In this document: in pieces, positions 8,183 to 17,543 of the stretch
Position numbering within the stretch: position 1 is the first letter of the stretch
How the letters are laid out: each line of letters begins with the position of its first letter
DNA from: Pseudomonas syringae
Lineage (GTDB): Bacteria; Pseudomonadota; Gammaproteobacteria; Pseudomonadales; Pseudomonadaceae
Length of the DNA stretch: 64,000 nucleotides
Direction of reading: 5' to 3'
Assembly (NCBI RefSeq): GCF_000737245.1
Contig: NZ_JPQU01000045.1
Location: 62,001 to 126,000 of the forward strand
Made by a program: the position numbers and the translations under genes
The notes under the pieces: model-generated
Told to the model about the DNA's origin: nothing
The model's database searches: none
Seen by the model: the letters and a program-made list of their open reading frames with translations, nothing else

Positions 8183-9545
8183 GCCGTTGTCCTTCAGCGA
8201 ACTGATGACTATTCTCGACGCGCGATTGATCGGTGCCGATTGCACCTTCGACGGCGTGAGTATCGACAGTCGTGCCATTGTGCCAGGGCAATTGTTTGTG
8301 GCGCTGACAGGCCCGCGCTTCGACGGCCATGATTATCTCGATCAGGTTGCCACCAAAGGTGCGGTGGGTGCTTTGGTTGAGCGTGAAGTGCCGGGCTCGT
8401 CGCTGCCGCAACTGGTGGTGCTGGATACTCGCAAGGCGCTTGCCCAGCTCGGCGCGATCAACCGCAACGCCTTTGTAGACAAGCCTGTGGCAGCCATCAC
8501 CGGCTCCAGCGGCAAGACCACCGTCAAGGAAATGCTCGCCAGCATCATGCGCACCCGTGGTGCAGTGCTTGCGACCAAAGGCAATCTGAATAATGAACTG
8601 GGTGTGCCTCTTACGCTTCTTGAGCTGGCACCGGACTACGCAGCTGCCGTCATCGAACTGGGCGCTTCCCGCATCGGGGAAATCGCTTTCACCGTCAGCC
8701 TGACCAAACCTCATGTCGCCGTGATCACCAACGCGGGCACTGCTCATGTGGGCGAGTTCGGCGGGCCGGACAAGATCGTAGAAGCCAAGGGCGAAATCCT
8801 TGAAGGCCTCGATATTTCCGGGGTTGCTGTGCTCAATAGAGAAGACAAGGCGTTCCCTGTCTGGAAAGCCCGCGCGGGAGAGCGTCAGGTGGTGAGCTTT
8901 GCCATCGCCGATCAAAGTGCTGACTTCCACGCTCGAGACCTGGCGCGTGATGCCCGTGGCTGCCCAGGATTCATGCTTTGCAGCCCATCAGGTTCGGCTG
9001 CTGTGCAGTTGAGTTTGCTTGGGGCTCATAACGTCGGCAACGCCCTGGCCGCCGCCGCCGCGGCTCATGCGCTGGGTGTCACGTTGGATGGCATCGTGTC
9101 CGGACTGAATGCCGTTCAGCCAGTCAAAGGCCGGACCGTCGCGCAGCTCGCGCTCAATGGATTGCGGGTGATTGACGACACCTACAATGCCAACCCCACT
9201 TCCGTGAACGCCGCAGTAGACATCCTCACCGGTTTTACCGGGCGGACTGTTCTGGTGCTGGGCGATATAGGCGAGCTGGGTGATTGGGCAGAACAAGGTC
9301 ACCGCGACGTAGGGGCCTACGCTGCCGGCAAAGTGTCAGCCCTTTACGCCGTTGGTCCGCTGATGGCCCACGCTGTCAATGCCTTCGGCGAGCATGCGCG
9401 TCATTTTGCAAATCAGACCGACCTGATCGCTGCGCTGGGCGCCGAGCAGGATCCGAACACCACTATTTTGATCAAGGGTTCGCGTAGCGCTGCGATGGAA
9501 AACATCGTGGCCGCCCTATGCGGTTCCAGCCTGGAGAAACATTAA
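8175..9545 (+). CDS. murF: UDP-MurNAc-tripeptide:D-Ala-D-Ala ligase MurF
   Basis: MurF adds the D-Ala-D-Ala dipeptide to complete the UDP-MurNAc-pentapeptide. The 456-residue product has a Mur ligase N-terminal domain, the P-loop GSSGKTT (residues 110-116), and a C-terminal domain with DDTYNANP. ATG at 8175 overlaps murE by eight bases and fits the family; the much longer upstream frame lies inside murE. It joins mraY through a TAATG overlap. Confidence 0.96.
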   Translation: MFKPLSFSELMTILDARLIGADCTFDGVSIDSRAIVPGQLFVALTGPRFDGHDYLDQVATKGAVGALVEREVPGSSLPQLVVLDTRKALAQLGAINRNAFVDKPVAAITGSSGKTTVKEMLASIMRTRGAVLATKGNLNNELGVPLTLLELAPDYAAAVIELGASRIGEIAFTVSLTKPHVAVITNAGTAHVGEFGGPDKIVEAKGEILEGLDISGVAVLNREDKAFPVWKARAGERQVVSFAIADQSADFHARDLARDARGCPGFMLCSPSGSAAVQLSLLGAHNVGNALAAAAAAHALGVTLDGIVSGLNAVQPVKGRTVAQLALNGLRVIDDTYNANPTSVNAAVDILTGFTGRTVLVLGDIGELGDWAEQGHRDVGAYAAGKVSALYAVGPLMAHAVNAFGEHARHFANQTDLIAALGAEQDPNTTILIKGSRSAAMENIVAALCGSSLEKH

Positions 9546-10627
9546 TGCTGCTGCTGTTGGCCGAATTTCTACAACAGTTCCACAAAGGCTTCGCAGTCTT
9601 TCAATACCTGACTTTGCGCGGGATTCTCGGCGTGCTTACGGCATTGTCGCTTTCCCTGTGCCTTGGGCCGTGGATGATCCGTGCCTTGCAGATGCGTCAG
9701 ATTGGCCAGTCCGTGCGTAACGACGGGCCTCAATCGCACCTGTCCAAGTCCGGTACCCCGACTATGGGCGGTGCGTTGATTCTGTCCTCCATCGGCATCA
9801 GCACCTTGCTCTGGGCTGACCTGAGCAACCGTTATGTCTGGGTTGTTCTGCTGGTGACCTTGTTGTTCGGCGGTATTGGTTGGGTTGATGACTATCGCAA
9901 GGTTATCGAAAAGAATTCGAAAGGCCTGCCGAGTCGCTGGAAATATTTCTGGCAGTCGGTGTTCGGCTTGTGCGCGGCGATCTTCCTTTATGTCACCGCG
10001 CCTTCTGCCGTTGAAACCACTTTGATCATCCCGATGTTCAAGGACGCGAGCATCGCGCTGGGCATCGGCTTCATCGTGCTGACCTACTTCGTGATTGTCG
10101 GCTCCAGCAACGCAGTCAACCTGACTGACGGCCTGGACGGCCTGGCGATTCTGCCAACGGTACTGGTGGGCGGTGCGCTTGGCATCTTCTGCTACCTGTC
10201 GGGTAACGTGAAATTCGCTGAATACCTGCTGATTCCGTATGTGCCGGGCGCTGGCGAACTGATTGTGTTCTGCGGTGCCTTGATCGGTGCCGGGTTGGGA
10301 TTCCTGTGGTTCAACACCTATCCGGCCCAGGTCTTCATGGGCGACGTCGGCGCGCTGGCGCTGGGTGCTGCACTGGGCACCATCGCTGTCATCGTTCGTC
10401 AGGAAATCGTCCTGTTCATCATGGGCGGTGTGTTCGTGATGGAAACCCTGTCAGTCGTCATTCAGGTCGCATCGTTTAAGTTGACCGGCCGCCGCGTATT
10501 CCGCATGGCGCCGATCCACCACCACTTTGAACTCAAGGGCTGGCCCGAGCCGCGCGTGATCGTCCGTTTCTGGATCATCACCGTGATTCTCGTGTTGATC
10601 GGCCTTGCCACGCTGAAACTGAGGTAG
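9545..10627 (+). CDS. mraY: phospho-N-acetylmuramoyl-pentapeptide transferase MraY
   Basis: This polytopic inner-membrane enzyme makes lipid I by transferring phospho-MurNAc-pentapeptide to undecaprenyl phosphate. The 360-residue product has about ten membrane helices. Diagnostic segments are GTPTMGG, the catalytic aspartate motifs VDDYRK and NLTDGLDGLA, and MAPIHHHFELKGWPE near the C-terminus. ATG at 9545 overlaps the murF stop. Confidence 0.97.
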   Translation: MLLLLAEFLQQFHKGFAVFQYLTLRGILGVLTALSLSLCLGPWMIRALQMRQIGQSVRNDGPQSHLSKSGTPTMGGALILSSIGISTLLWADLSNRYVWVVLLVTLLFGGIGWVDDYRKVIEKNSKGLPSRWKYFWQSVFGLCAAIFLYVTAPSAVETTLIIPMFKDASIALGIGFIVLTYFVIVGSSNAVNLTDGLDGLAILPTVLVGGALGIFCYLSGNVKFAEYLLIPYVPGAGELIVFCGALIGAGLGFLWFNTYPAQVFMGDVGALALGAALGTIAVIVRQEIVLFIMGGVFVMETLSVVIQVASFKLTGRRVFRMAPIHHHFELKGWPEPRVIVRFWIITVILVLIGLATLKLR

Positions 10628-10632
10628 AACGA

Positions 10633-11979
10633 GTGTCTCTTATCGCTTCAGACCATTTCCGCATCGTTGTCGGCCTCGGCAAGAGCGGCATGTCCCTGGT
10701 TCGCTTCCTGGCGAACCGGGGCGTGTCGTTTGCTGTGGCTGATACGCGGGAAAATCCCCCGGAACTGGAGACCTTGCGTCGCGAGTATCCGCAGGTGGAT
10801 GTGCGTTGTGGCGAACTGGACGTCGAATTCCTGTGCCGCGCTGATGAGCTCTATGTGAGCCCGGGTCTGGCCATTGCCACTCCGGCGTTGCAGCAAGCGG
10901 CTGCCCGTGGCGTGAAGCTGTCCGGCGATATCGAATTGTTCGCGCGCTACGCGAAGGCGCCGATCGTTGCCATCACTGGCTCCAATGCGAAAAGCACTGT
11001 CACCACATTGGTAGGTGAGATGGCTGCGGATGCGGGTAAACGCGTTGCGGTGGGCGGCAATCTCGGCACCCCGGCGCTGGATCTACTCAGCGATGATGTC
11101 GAACTGTATGTCATGGAGCTTTCCAGTTTTCAGCTGGAAACCACCGATCAGTTGGGCGCCGAAGTCGCGACCGTGCTGAACATCAGTGAAGACCACATGG
11201 ACCGCTACAGCGGCCTGCCTGCTTACCATCTGGCCAAGCACCGGGTATTCCGTGGCGCGCGTCAGGTTGTGGTCAATCGTCAGGATGTCCTGACCCGCCC
11301 ATTGATAGGTGAAGGTCTGCCGTGCTGGACGTTTGGCCTGAACAAACCCGATTTCCACGGCTTCGGTTTGCGCGAAGAGAATGGCGAAAAGTACCTCGCG
11401 TTCCAGTTCGACAACCTGATGCCCGTGCGCGAACTGAAAATCCGTGGCGCCCACAATCAGGCCAACGCCCTCGCCGCACTCGCCCTTGGGCACGCTGTAG
11501 GCCTGCCAATGGACTCAATGCTCAATAGCCTGCGTAATTTCGGTGGGCTTGAGCATCGCTGCCAGTGGCTGCGCGAACGTGAGGGCGTTAGCTATTACGA
11601 CGACTCCAAGGCAACCAACGTCGGCGCAGCTCTTGCCGCGATTGAAGGCTTGGGTGCTGACATCCCTGGCAAGCTGGTGCTGATCGCCGGTGGGGATGGC
11701 AAAGGTGCTGACTTCAGCGGCCTGCGTGCCCCGGTAGCTGCCCATTGCCGCGCCGTGGTGTTGATCGGCCGTGATGCCGAGTTGATTGCGCAAGCGTTGG
11801 GCGACGATGTTCCGCAGATCCGGGTTGCGACCCTTGATGAAGCCGTGAAGCGCTGCGCCGAGATTGCTCAGGCGGGCGATGCGGTGCTGTTGTCTCCGGC
11901 CTGCGCCAGTTTCGACATGTTCAAAAACTACGAAGAGCGCGGTCGTCTGTTCGCGCAAGCCGTGGGGGACTTGTCATGA
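10633..11979 (+). CDS. murD: UDP-MurNAc-L-Ala:D-Glu ligase MurD
   Basis: MurD adds D-glutamate to UDP-MurNAc-L-Ala in the cytoplasm. The 448-residue product has an N-terminal Rossmann-like domain (VVGLGKSGMS), the P-loop GSNAKST (residues 116-122), and YYDDSKATN in the C-terminal part. Start GTG at 10633 has GAGG eight bases upstream, and only five bases separate it from mraY. It overlaps ftsW by four bases. Confidence 0.96.
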   Translation: MSLIASDHFRIVVGLGKSGMSLVRFLANRGVSFAVADTRENPPELETLRREYPQVDVRCGELDVEFLCRADELYVSPGLAIATPALQQAAARGVKLSGDIELFARYAKAPIVAITGSNAKSTVTTLVGEMAADAGKRVAVGGNLGTPALDLLSDDVELYVMELSSFQLETTDQLGAEVATVLNISEDHMDRYSGLPAYHLAKHRVFRGARQVVVNRQDVLTRPLIGEGLPCWTFGLNKPDFHGFGLREENGEKYLAFQFDNLMPVRELKIRGAHNQANALAALALGHAVGLPMDSMLNSLRNFGGLEHRCQWLREREGVSYYDDSKATNVGAALAAIEGLGADIPGKLVLIAGGDGKGADFSGLRAPVAAHCRAVVLIGRDAELIAQALGDDVPQIRVATLDEAVKRCAEIAQAGDAVLLSPACASFDMFKNYEERGRLFAQAVGDLS

Positions 11980-13190
11980 TCTTCGGCGTGATCAAGCCTT
12001 ACCCGTCGCCACTGATCAGTGGGCGCGGCATTGATGTGGATTTCCCGATGCTCGCCGGTTGCCTCGCCCTGTTGGGCCTGGGCCTGGTGATGATCACCTC
12101 GGCTTCTTCGGAAGTCGCTGCGGTGAATTCCGGCAACACCCTGTACATGATGACCCGTCACTTGATCTACATGATCATTGGCATCGGTGCCTGCGGCGTG
12201 ACCATGTTGATCCCGGTCGCCACCTGGCAGCGTTTGGGCTGGATGATGCTGCTGGGTGCCTTCGGCCTGCTGATCATGGTGCTGATACCTGGGGTCGGGC
12301 GCGAGGTGAACGGCTCCATGCGCTGGATCGGTTTCGGCGCATTCAACGTTCAGCCTTCGGAAATCGCCAAAGTATTCGTGGTTATTTTCCTCGCGGGTTA
12401 CCTGATTCGCCGGCAGACAGAAGTTCGTGAAAGCTGGATGGGATTCTTCAAACCGTTCATCGTGCTGCTCCCTATGGCGGGCCTGCTGCTGATGGAGCCG
12501 GACTTTGGTGCCACTGTCGTGATGATGGGCGCAGCGGCGGCGATGCTGTTCCTGGGCGGCGTCGGCCTGTTCCGTTTCAGCCTGATGGTTGCACTGGCGG
12601 TCGGCGCGGTGTTCGTGCTGGTTCAGGCGCAGCCGTATCGGATGGCTCGTCTGATCACCTTTACCGACCCGTGGTCCGATCAATTCGGTTCTGGCTATCA
12701 GTTGACCCAGGCGCTGATCGCCTTCGGTCGCGGCGAGTGGCTGGGCGTTGGCCTGGGCAATAGCGTGCAGAAGCAGTTCTATCTGCCTGAAGCCCACACT
12801 GACTTCGTTTTCTCTGTGCTGGCTGAAGAGCTGGGTGTCGTTGGCTCCTTGCTGACAGTCGGCCTGTTCGTGTTCGTCAGTATCCGCGCGATGTACATCG
12901 GCATGTGGGCCGAGCGCGCCAAGCAATTCTTTGGGGCTTATGTGGCCTACGGTCTGGCGTTCCTTTGGATTGGCCAGTTCCTGATCAACATCGGCGTGAA
13001 CGTCGGTTTGCTGCCAACCAAAGGTTTGACCTTGCCGTTCCTCAGCTATGGCGGCAGCTCGCTGGTTATCTGCTGCGCCAGCCTGGGTCTGCTGCTGCGT
13101 ATCGAGTGGGAGTCGCGCAATAACATGGGCAGCGAAGAAGCCGAGTTCAATGAAAGTGACTTCGCCGAGGAGCCTAAACATGGACGATAA
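11976..13190 (+). CDS. ftsW: lipid II glycosyltransferase FtsW (SEDS family)
   Basis: FtsW polymerises lipid II at the septum together with FtsI. The 404-residue SEDS protein has about ten membrane helices and the conserved blocks RWIGFGAFNVQPSEIAK and GLLPTKGLTLPFLSYGGSS. Its start overlaps murD (ATGA) and its end overlaps murG by 11 bases. As in other pseudomonads it lies between murD and murG. Confidence 0.97.
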   Translation: MIFGVIKPYPSPLISGRGIDVDFPMLAGCLALLGLGLVMITSASSEVAAVNSGNTLYMMTRHLIYMIIGIGACGVTMLIPVATWQRLGWMMLLGAFGLLIMVLIPGVGREVNGSMRWIGFGAFNVQPSEIAKVFVVIFLAGYLIRRQTEVRESWMGFFKPFIVLLPMAGLLLMEPDFGATVVMMGAAAAMLFLGGVGLFRFSLMVALAVGAVFVLVQAQPYRMARLITFTDPWSDQFGSGYQLTQALIAFGRGEWLGVGLGNSVQKQFYLPEAHTDFVFSVLAEELGVVGSLLTVGLFVFVSIRAMYIGMWAERAKQFFGAYVAYGLAFLWIGQFLINIGVNVGLLPTKGLTLPFLSYGGSSLVICCASLGLLLRIEWESRNNMGSEEAEFNESDFAEEPKHGR

Positions 13191-14250
13191 CGTGCTGATC
13201 ATGGCCGGCGGCACCGGTGGGCACGTATTCCCGGCGCTGGCGTGTGCCCGTGAGTTTCAGGCGCGCGGCTATAAAGTGCACTGGCTCGGCACCCCGCGCG
13301 GGATTGAGAACGAACTGGTTCCGCAGGCGGGTTTTGCCTTGCATCTGATCAACGTTACCGGCCTGCGTGGCAAGGGGCGTTTGTCGTTGCTCAAGGCGCC
13401 GCTGATGTTGCTCAAGGCGTTGATGCAGGCACGCCGGATTGTCCGTGAGATCAAGCCGGTTTGCGTAGTGGGTTTCGGGGGTTACGTGACGGGTCCTGGC
13501 GGCCTTGCTGCGAAACTCGGCAAGGTGCCGTTGATCATTCACGAACAGAACGCCGTGGCCGGTACCGCCAATCGCAGCCTGGCTTCATTCGCCAGTCGGG
13601 TGTGCGAAGCTTTCCCGAATACGTTCGCCGCATCTGACAAGCGCCGCACCACGGGTAACCCGGTGCGTGTCGAGCTGTTCCTGGAGACCCCGCGTCAGGC
13701 ACTGGCCGGGCGAAAGGCGCGACTGCTGGTGTTGGGCGGCAGCCTGGGTGCTGAACCGTTGAACAAATTATTGCCGGAGGCCCTTGCTCAGGTGCCTGCG
13801 CAGCTTCGCCCTGAAGTGTTCCATCAGGCGGGCAAGAATCACGATGAAATTACCTCCGAGCGCTACCGCGCTGCTGGCGTCGAAGCGCAGGTCGCTCCGT
13901 TCATCAAAGACATGGCTCAAGCATATAGCTGGGCCGATCTGGTGGTCTGTCGCGCAGGCGCGTTGACCATCAGCGAGCTGGCGGCGGCCGGGCTGCCGTC
14001 GCTGTTGGTGCCGTTGCCCCATGCGATCGACGACCACCAGTCCCGTAACGCCGACTATCTGGCCCACGAAGGTGCTGCCTTCGTCATGCCACAAGCGACA
14101 ACTGGCGCAGCCGAGATGGCGGCGCGCCTGACAGAGGTTTTGATGCAACCCGAACAACTCAACACCATGGCTCGTACCGCCCGCCGGTTAGCCAAGCCTG
14201 ATGCAACCAACACTGTTGTGAATATCTGCCTGGAGGTGGCTCATGGTTGA
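13180..14250 (+). CDS. murG: MurG, lipid I GlcNAc transferase
   Basis: MurG is a peripheral membrane GT28 glycosyltransferase that converts lipid I to lipid II on the cytoplasmic face. The 356-residue product begins MDDNVLIMAGGTGGHVFPAL, the donor/acceptor glycine-rich loop. It also carries GFGGYVTGPGG, HEQNAVAG and CRAGALTISELAAAGLPS (UDP-GlcNAc site). ATG at 13180 overlaps the ftsW end by 11 bases; the upstream frame is inside ftsW. Confidence 0.97.
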   Translation: MDDNVLIMAGGTGGHVFPALACAREFQARGYKVHWLGTPRGIENELVPQAGFALHLINVTGLRGKGRLSLLKAPLMLLKALMQARRIVREIKPVCVVGFGGYVTGPGGLAAKLGKVPLIIHEQNAVAGTANRSLASFASRVCEAFPNTFAASDKRRTTGNPVRVELFLETPRQALAGRKARLLVLGGSLGAEPLNKLLPEALAQVPAQLRPEVFHQAGKNHDEITSERYRAAGVEAQVAPFIKDMAQAYSWADLVVCRAGALTISELAAAGLPSLLVPLPHAIDDHQSRNADYLAHEGAAFVMPQATTGAAEMAARLTEVLMQPEQLNTMARTARRLAKPDATNTVVNICLEVAHG

Positions 14251-15703
14251 GAATCAACGCGCGATGCCACAGCCGGAAATGCGCCGTATCCGTCGCATCC
14301 ACTTCGTCGGTATCGGCGGCGTGGGCATGTGCGGGATTGCTGAAGTGTTGTTGAACCTGGGCTATGAAGTGTCCGGCTCCGACCTCAAGGCATCCCCGGT
14401 GACCGAGCGTCTGGAGTCCTTCGGTGCGCATATCTTCATCGGCCACCGCGCGGAGAACACTGTCGGTGCTGACGTGCTGGTGGTTTCCAGTGCCGTGAAC
14501 ACCTCCAACCCGGAAGTTGCGACGGCCCTTGAGCGTCGTATTCCGGTCGTGCCGCGTGCGGAAATGCTCGCCGAATTGATGCGCTATCGCCACGGCATTG
14601 CGGTCGCCGGCACCCACGGTAAAACCACTACGACCAGCCTGATCGCGTCGGTATTTGCTGCCGGCGGTCTGGACCCAACCTTCGTGATTGGCGGCCGGCT
14701 CAATGCGGCGGGCACCAACGCGCAGTTGGGTACCAGCCGTTATCTGATCGCCGAGGCCGATGAGAGCGATGCCAGCTTCCTGCATTTGCAGCCGCTGGTC
14801 GCCGTCGTGACCAACATCGACGCCGATCACATGGCGACCTACGAAGGCGACTTCAACAAACTGAAGAAAACCTTCGTCGAGTTCCTGCATAACCTGCCGT
14901 TCTACGGTCTGGCCGTGGTGTGCATCGATGATCCTGTGGTGCGGGAAATCCTGCCCCAGGTCAAACGTCCGACAGTGACCTATGGCTTCAGCGAGACCGC
15001 TGATGTGCGCGCGATCAATGTGCGCCAGGCCGGGATGGTGACGTTCTTCACAGTGTTGCGTCGTGATCGTGAGCCGCTGGATGTGTCGGTCAACATGCCG
15101 GGCAACCACAACGTGCTCAACTCCCTGGCGACCATTGCGATTGCCACCGATGAAGGCGTCAGCGACGAGGCCATCGTTCAAGGCCTGTCCGGCTTCCAGG
15201 GTGTGGGTCGTCGCTTCCAGGTGTATGGCGAGCTGCCGGTTGAAGGCGGCAACGTCATGCTGGTCGATGACTACGGTCACCACCCTCGGGAAGTTGCAGC
15301 CGTGATCAATGCAGTGCGCGGCGGCTGGCCTGATCGTCGACTGGTAATGGTTTACCAGCCGCACCGTTTCAGCCGCACTCGCGACCTCTACGATGATTTC
15401 GTGCAGGTCCTCACCGAAGCCAACGTTCTGTTGCTGATGGAAGTTTATCCGGCGGGCGAAGAGCCAATACCAGGGGCTGATAGCCGCAACCTGTGCCATA
15501 GCATTCGTCAGCGCGGTCAGCTGGATCCGATCTACATCGAGCGCGGTGTCGAGTTGGCCCCGCTGGTCAAGCCGCTGCTGCGTCCTGGCGACATCCTGCT
15601 GTGCCAGGGTGCCGGCGACATTGGCGGGCTCGCTCCGCAACTGCTGAAAAGTCCCTTGTTTGCTGGCGCTGTCATCGCCCCGACTGAAGGGAAGCTGAAA
15701 TGA
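14243..15703 (+). CDS. murC: UDP-MurNAc:L-alanine ligase MurC
   Basis: MurC catalyses the first amino-acid addition to UDP-MurNAc. The 486-residue product has the N-terminal nucleotide-binding motif HFVGIGGVGMCGIAEVL and the P-loop GTHGKTT (residues 123-129). It also carries EADESDASFL and the C-terminal VDDYGHHP. The start overlaps murG by eight bases and the end overlaps ddl by four. Confidence 0.97.
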   Translation: MVENQRAMPQPEMRRIRRIHFVGIGGVGMCGIAEVLLNLGYEVSGSDLKASPVTERLESFGAHIFIGHRAENTVGADVLVVSSAVNTSNPEVATALERRIPVVPRAEMLAELMRYRHGIAVAGTHGKTTTTSLIASVFAAGGLDPTFVIGGRLNAAGTNAQLGTSRYLIAEADESDASFLHLQPLVAVVTNIDADHMATYEGDFNKLKKTFVEFLHNLPFYGLAVVCIDDPVVREILPQVKRPTVTYGFSETADVRAINVRQAGMVTFFTVLRRDREPLDVSVNMPGNHNVLNSLATIAIATDEGVSDEAIVQGLSGFQGVGRRFQVYGELPVEGGNVMLVDDYGHHPREVAAVINAVRGGWPDRRLVMVYQPHRFSRTRDLYDDFVQVLTEANVLLLMEVYPAGEEPIPGADSRNLCHSIRQRGQLDPIYIERGVELAPLVKPLLRPGDILLCQGAGDIGGLAPQLLKSPLFAGAVIAPTEGKLK

Positions 15704-16659
15704 CTGCGATCCTGCAATCACTCCTGCGCTCCACCGTCGAGCCGAAAGACTTCGGCCGCGTAGCCGTACTGTTCGGTGGCAAGAGCGCCGAGCGCCCGGT
15801 TTCGCTGAAGTCCGGTCAGGCTGTGCTTGAGGCGTTGCAAAGTGCAGGCGTCGATGCTTTCGGGATCGATGTTGGCGAGGATTTCCTGCAGCGTCTGGTC
15901 AGCGAAAAAATTGATCGTGCGTTCATTGTTCTGCACGGCCGAGGCGGCGAAGACGGCACCATGCAGGGCCTGTTGGAGTGTCTGGAAATCCCCTACACGG
16001 GTAGCGGCGTCCTGGCTTCTGCGCTGGCGATGGACAAGTTGCGCACCAAGCAAGTCTGGCAGAGCCTGGGCCTGTCGACGCCTTCGCACGCTGTGCTTGG
16101 CAGCGAATCCGATTGTATTTCTGCAGTTGCGGAACTGGGCCTTCCTTTGATCGTCAAACCGGCTCATGAAGGTTCCAGTATCGGTATGGCCAAGGTGACC
16201 AGCGTCGAAGAATTGATCGTCGCCTGGAAAGCCGCCAGTACCTACGATTCGCAAGTTTTGGTTGAGCAATGGATTCAAGGTCCCGAGTTCACCATCGCTT
16301 CGCTGCGTGGCCAGGTTTTGCCTCCCATCGGCCTGGGCACCCCTCACACTTTTTACGACTACGACGCCAAGTACGTGGCTGACGATACTCAGTATCGGAT
16401 TCCGTGCGGGCTCGATGACACCAAGGAACATGAACTCAAACAACTGACTGCTCGTGCCTGCGAAGCTGTTGGAGTATCTGGCTGGGCGCGCACCGACGTC
16501 ATGCAGGATGCCAATGGCAAGTTCTGGCTGCTGGAAGTCAACACTGTGCCGGGTATGACCGACCACAGTCTGGTGCCAATGGCTGCTCGTGCGGCGGGTC
16601 TGGATTTTCAGCAACTGGTGTTGGCCATTCTGGCTGACAGCGTCCAGGGGCGAGGCTAA
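15700..16659 (+). CDS. ddlB: D-alanine:D-alanine ligase (DdlB)
   Basis: This ATP-grasp enzyme makes the D-Ala-D-Ala used by MurF. The 319-residue product carries RVAVLFGGKSAERPVSLKSG, LHGRGGEDGTMQG, VKPAHEGSSIGM and the metal-binding LLEVNTVPGMTDHSLVP. Cluster position between murC and ftsQ identifies it as the ddlB type. The ATG overlaps murC by four bases, and ftsQ starts three bases after the stop. Confidence 0.95.
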   Translation: MTAILQSLLRSTVEPKDFGRVAVLFGGKSAERPVSLKSGQAVLEALQSAGVDAFGIDVGEDFLQRLVSEKIDRAFIVLHGRGGEDGTMQGLLECLEIPYTGSGVLASALAMDKLRTKQVWQSLGLSTPSHAVLGSESDCISAVAELGLPLIVKPAHEGSSIGMAKVTSVEELIVAWKAASTYDSQVLVEQWIQGPEFTIASLRGQVLPPIGLGTPHTFYDYDAKYVADDTQYRIPCGLDDTKEHELKQLTARACEAVGVSGWARTDVMQDANGKFWLLEVNTVPGMTDHSLVPMAARAAGLDFQQLVLAILADSVQGRG

Positions 16660-16662
16660 GTC

Positions 16663-17529
16663 ATGAACGCGACGGCGCGTCATCAGCCCCCAGCACCTGG
16701 CCGCAAGCCAGTGCCGCGTGGTGCCAGTCGCATGGTTGCCAAGGAGCCACTGTCGGCACGTCTGCCGAAGGCGCAGTTGGGTGGTTTCTTCAAGAAACTG
16801 GGTTGGCTGGTATTGATGGTTGCCCTGGGGTTTGGCGCGTATGAAGGCGCACAACGTCTGCTGCCGTACGCCGATCGCCCGATTACCAAGATCAATGTGC
16901 AGGGTGATTTGAGTTACATCAGCCAGCAAGCGATGCAGCAACGTATTGCACCTTATGTGGCGGCAAGTTTCTTCACCATCGATCTCGCTGCCATGCGTAG
17001 CGAGCTGGAAAAGATGCCGTGGATCGCCCACGCAGAAGTACGTCGCGTATGGCCGGATCAGGTAGTGATCCGTCTGGAAGAACAATTGCCAGTGGCACGC
17101 TGGGGTGACGAAGCCTTGCTCAATAACCAGGGCGAAGCATTCACACCACGCGAGCTGGCCAATTACGAACATCTGCCGCAGTTGTTCGGTCCACAACGGG
17201 CCCAGCAGCAGGTGATGCAGCAATATCAGGTGTTGAGTCAGATGTTGCGCCCTATGGGTTTCTCCATCGCACGACTGGAATTACGTGAGCGTGGCAGCTG
17301 GTTTTTGACCACGGGCGCGGGCAGTGCCGGTCCCGGCATCGAGTTGTTGCTGGGACGCGATCACCTTGTAGAAAAAATGCGCCGTTTTATCGCCATTTAC
17401 GACAAAACGCTTAAAGACCAGATCACGAATATTGCGCGCATCGACCTGCGCTACTCCAACGGCCTTGCCGTCGGGTGGCGCGAGCAGGTAGCGCCTCCGA
17501 CGGACAAACCCGCCGTCGCGAAGAATTGA
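16663..17529 (+). CDS. ftsQ: cell division protein FtsQ
   Basis: FtsQ is a bitopic divisome protein that recruits FtsL/FtsB. The 288-residue product has a basic, proline-rich cytoplasmic tail (residues 1-44), one membrane helix (about 45-63), a POTRA domain starting near ITKINVQGDLSYIS, and the FtsQ beta domain. Only three bases separate it from ddlB, and ftsA follows after 14 bases. Confidence 0.94.
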   Translation: MNATARHQPPAPGRKPVPRGASRMVAKEPLSARLPKAQLGGFFKKLGWLVLMVALGFGAYEGAQRLLPYADRPITKINVQGDLSYISQQAMQQRIAPYVAASFFTIDLAAMRSELEKMPWIAHAEVRRVWPDQVVIRLEEQLPVARWGDEALLNNQGEAFTPRELANYEHLPQLFGPQRAQQQVMQQYQVLSQMLRPMGFSIARLELRERGSWFLTTGAGSAGPGIELLLGRDHLVEKMRRFIAIYDKTLKDQITNIARIDLRYSNGLAVGWREQVAPPTDKPAVAKN

Positions 17530-17543
17530 TAAGAGGCAGGACC

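Noticed and set aside
5082..8278. Long antisense open frames (532 and 520 codons) opposite ftsI and murE
   Set aside because: They mirror GC-rich coding sequence on the other strand, have His/Gln/Arg-rich compositions, no ribosome sites and no family signature.
10975..10998. MurD P-loop reading GSNAKST instead of the GTNGKT of other Mur ligases
   Set aside because: I recall this alanine variant from Pseudomonas MurD proteins; it is not a loss of function.
11928..15721. Long antisense frames opposite ftsW and murC
   Set aside because: The proteins are low-complexity His/Gln-rich shadows of clearly identified genes.
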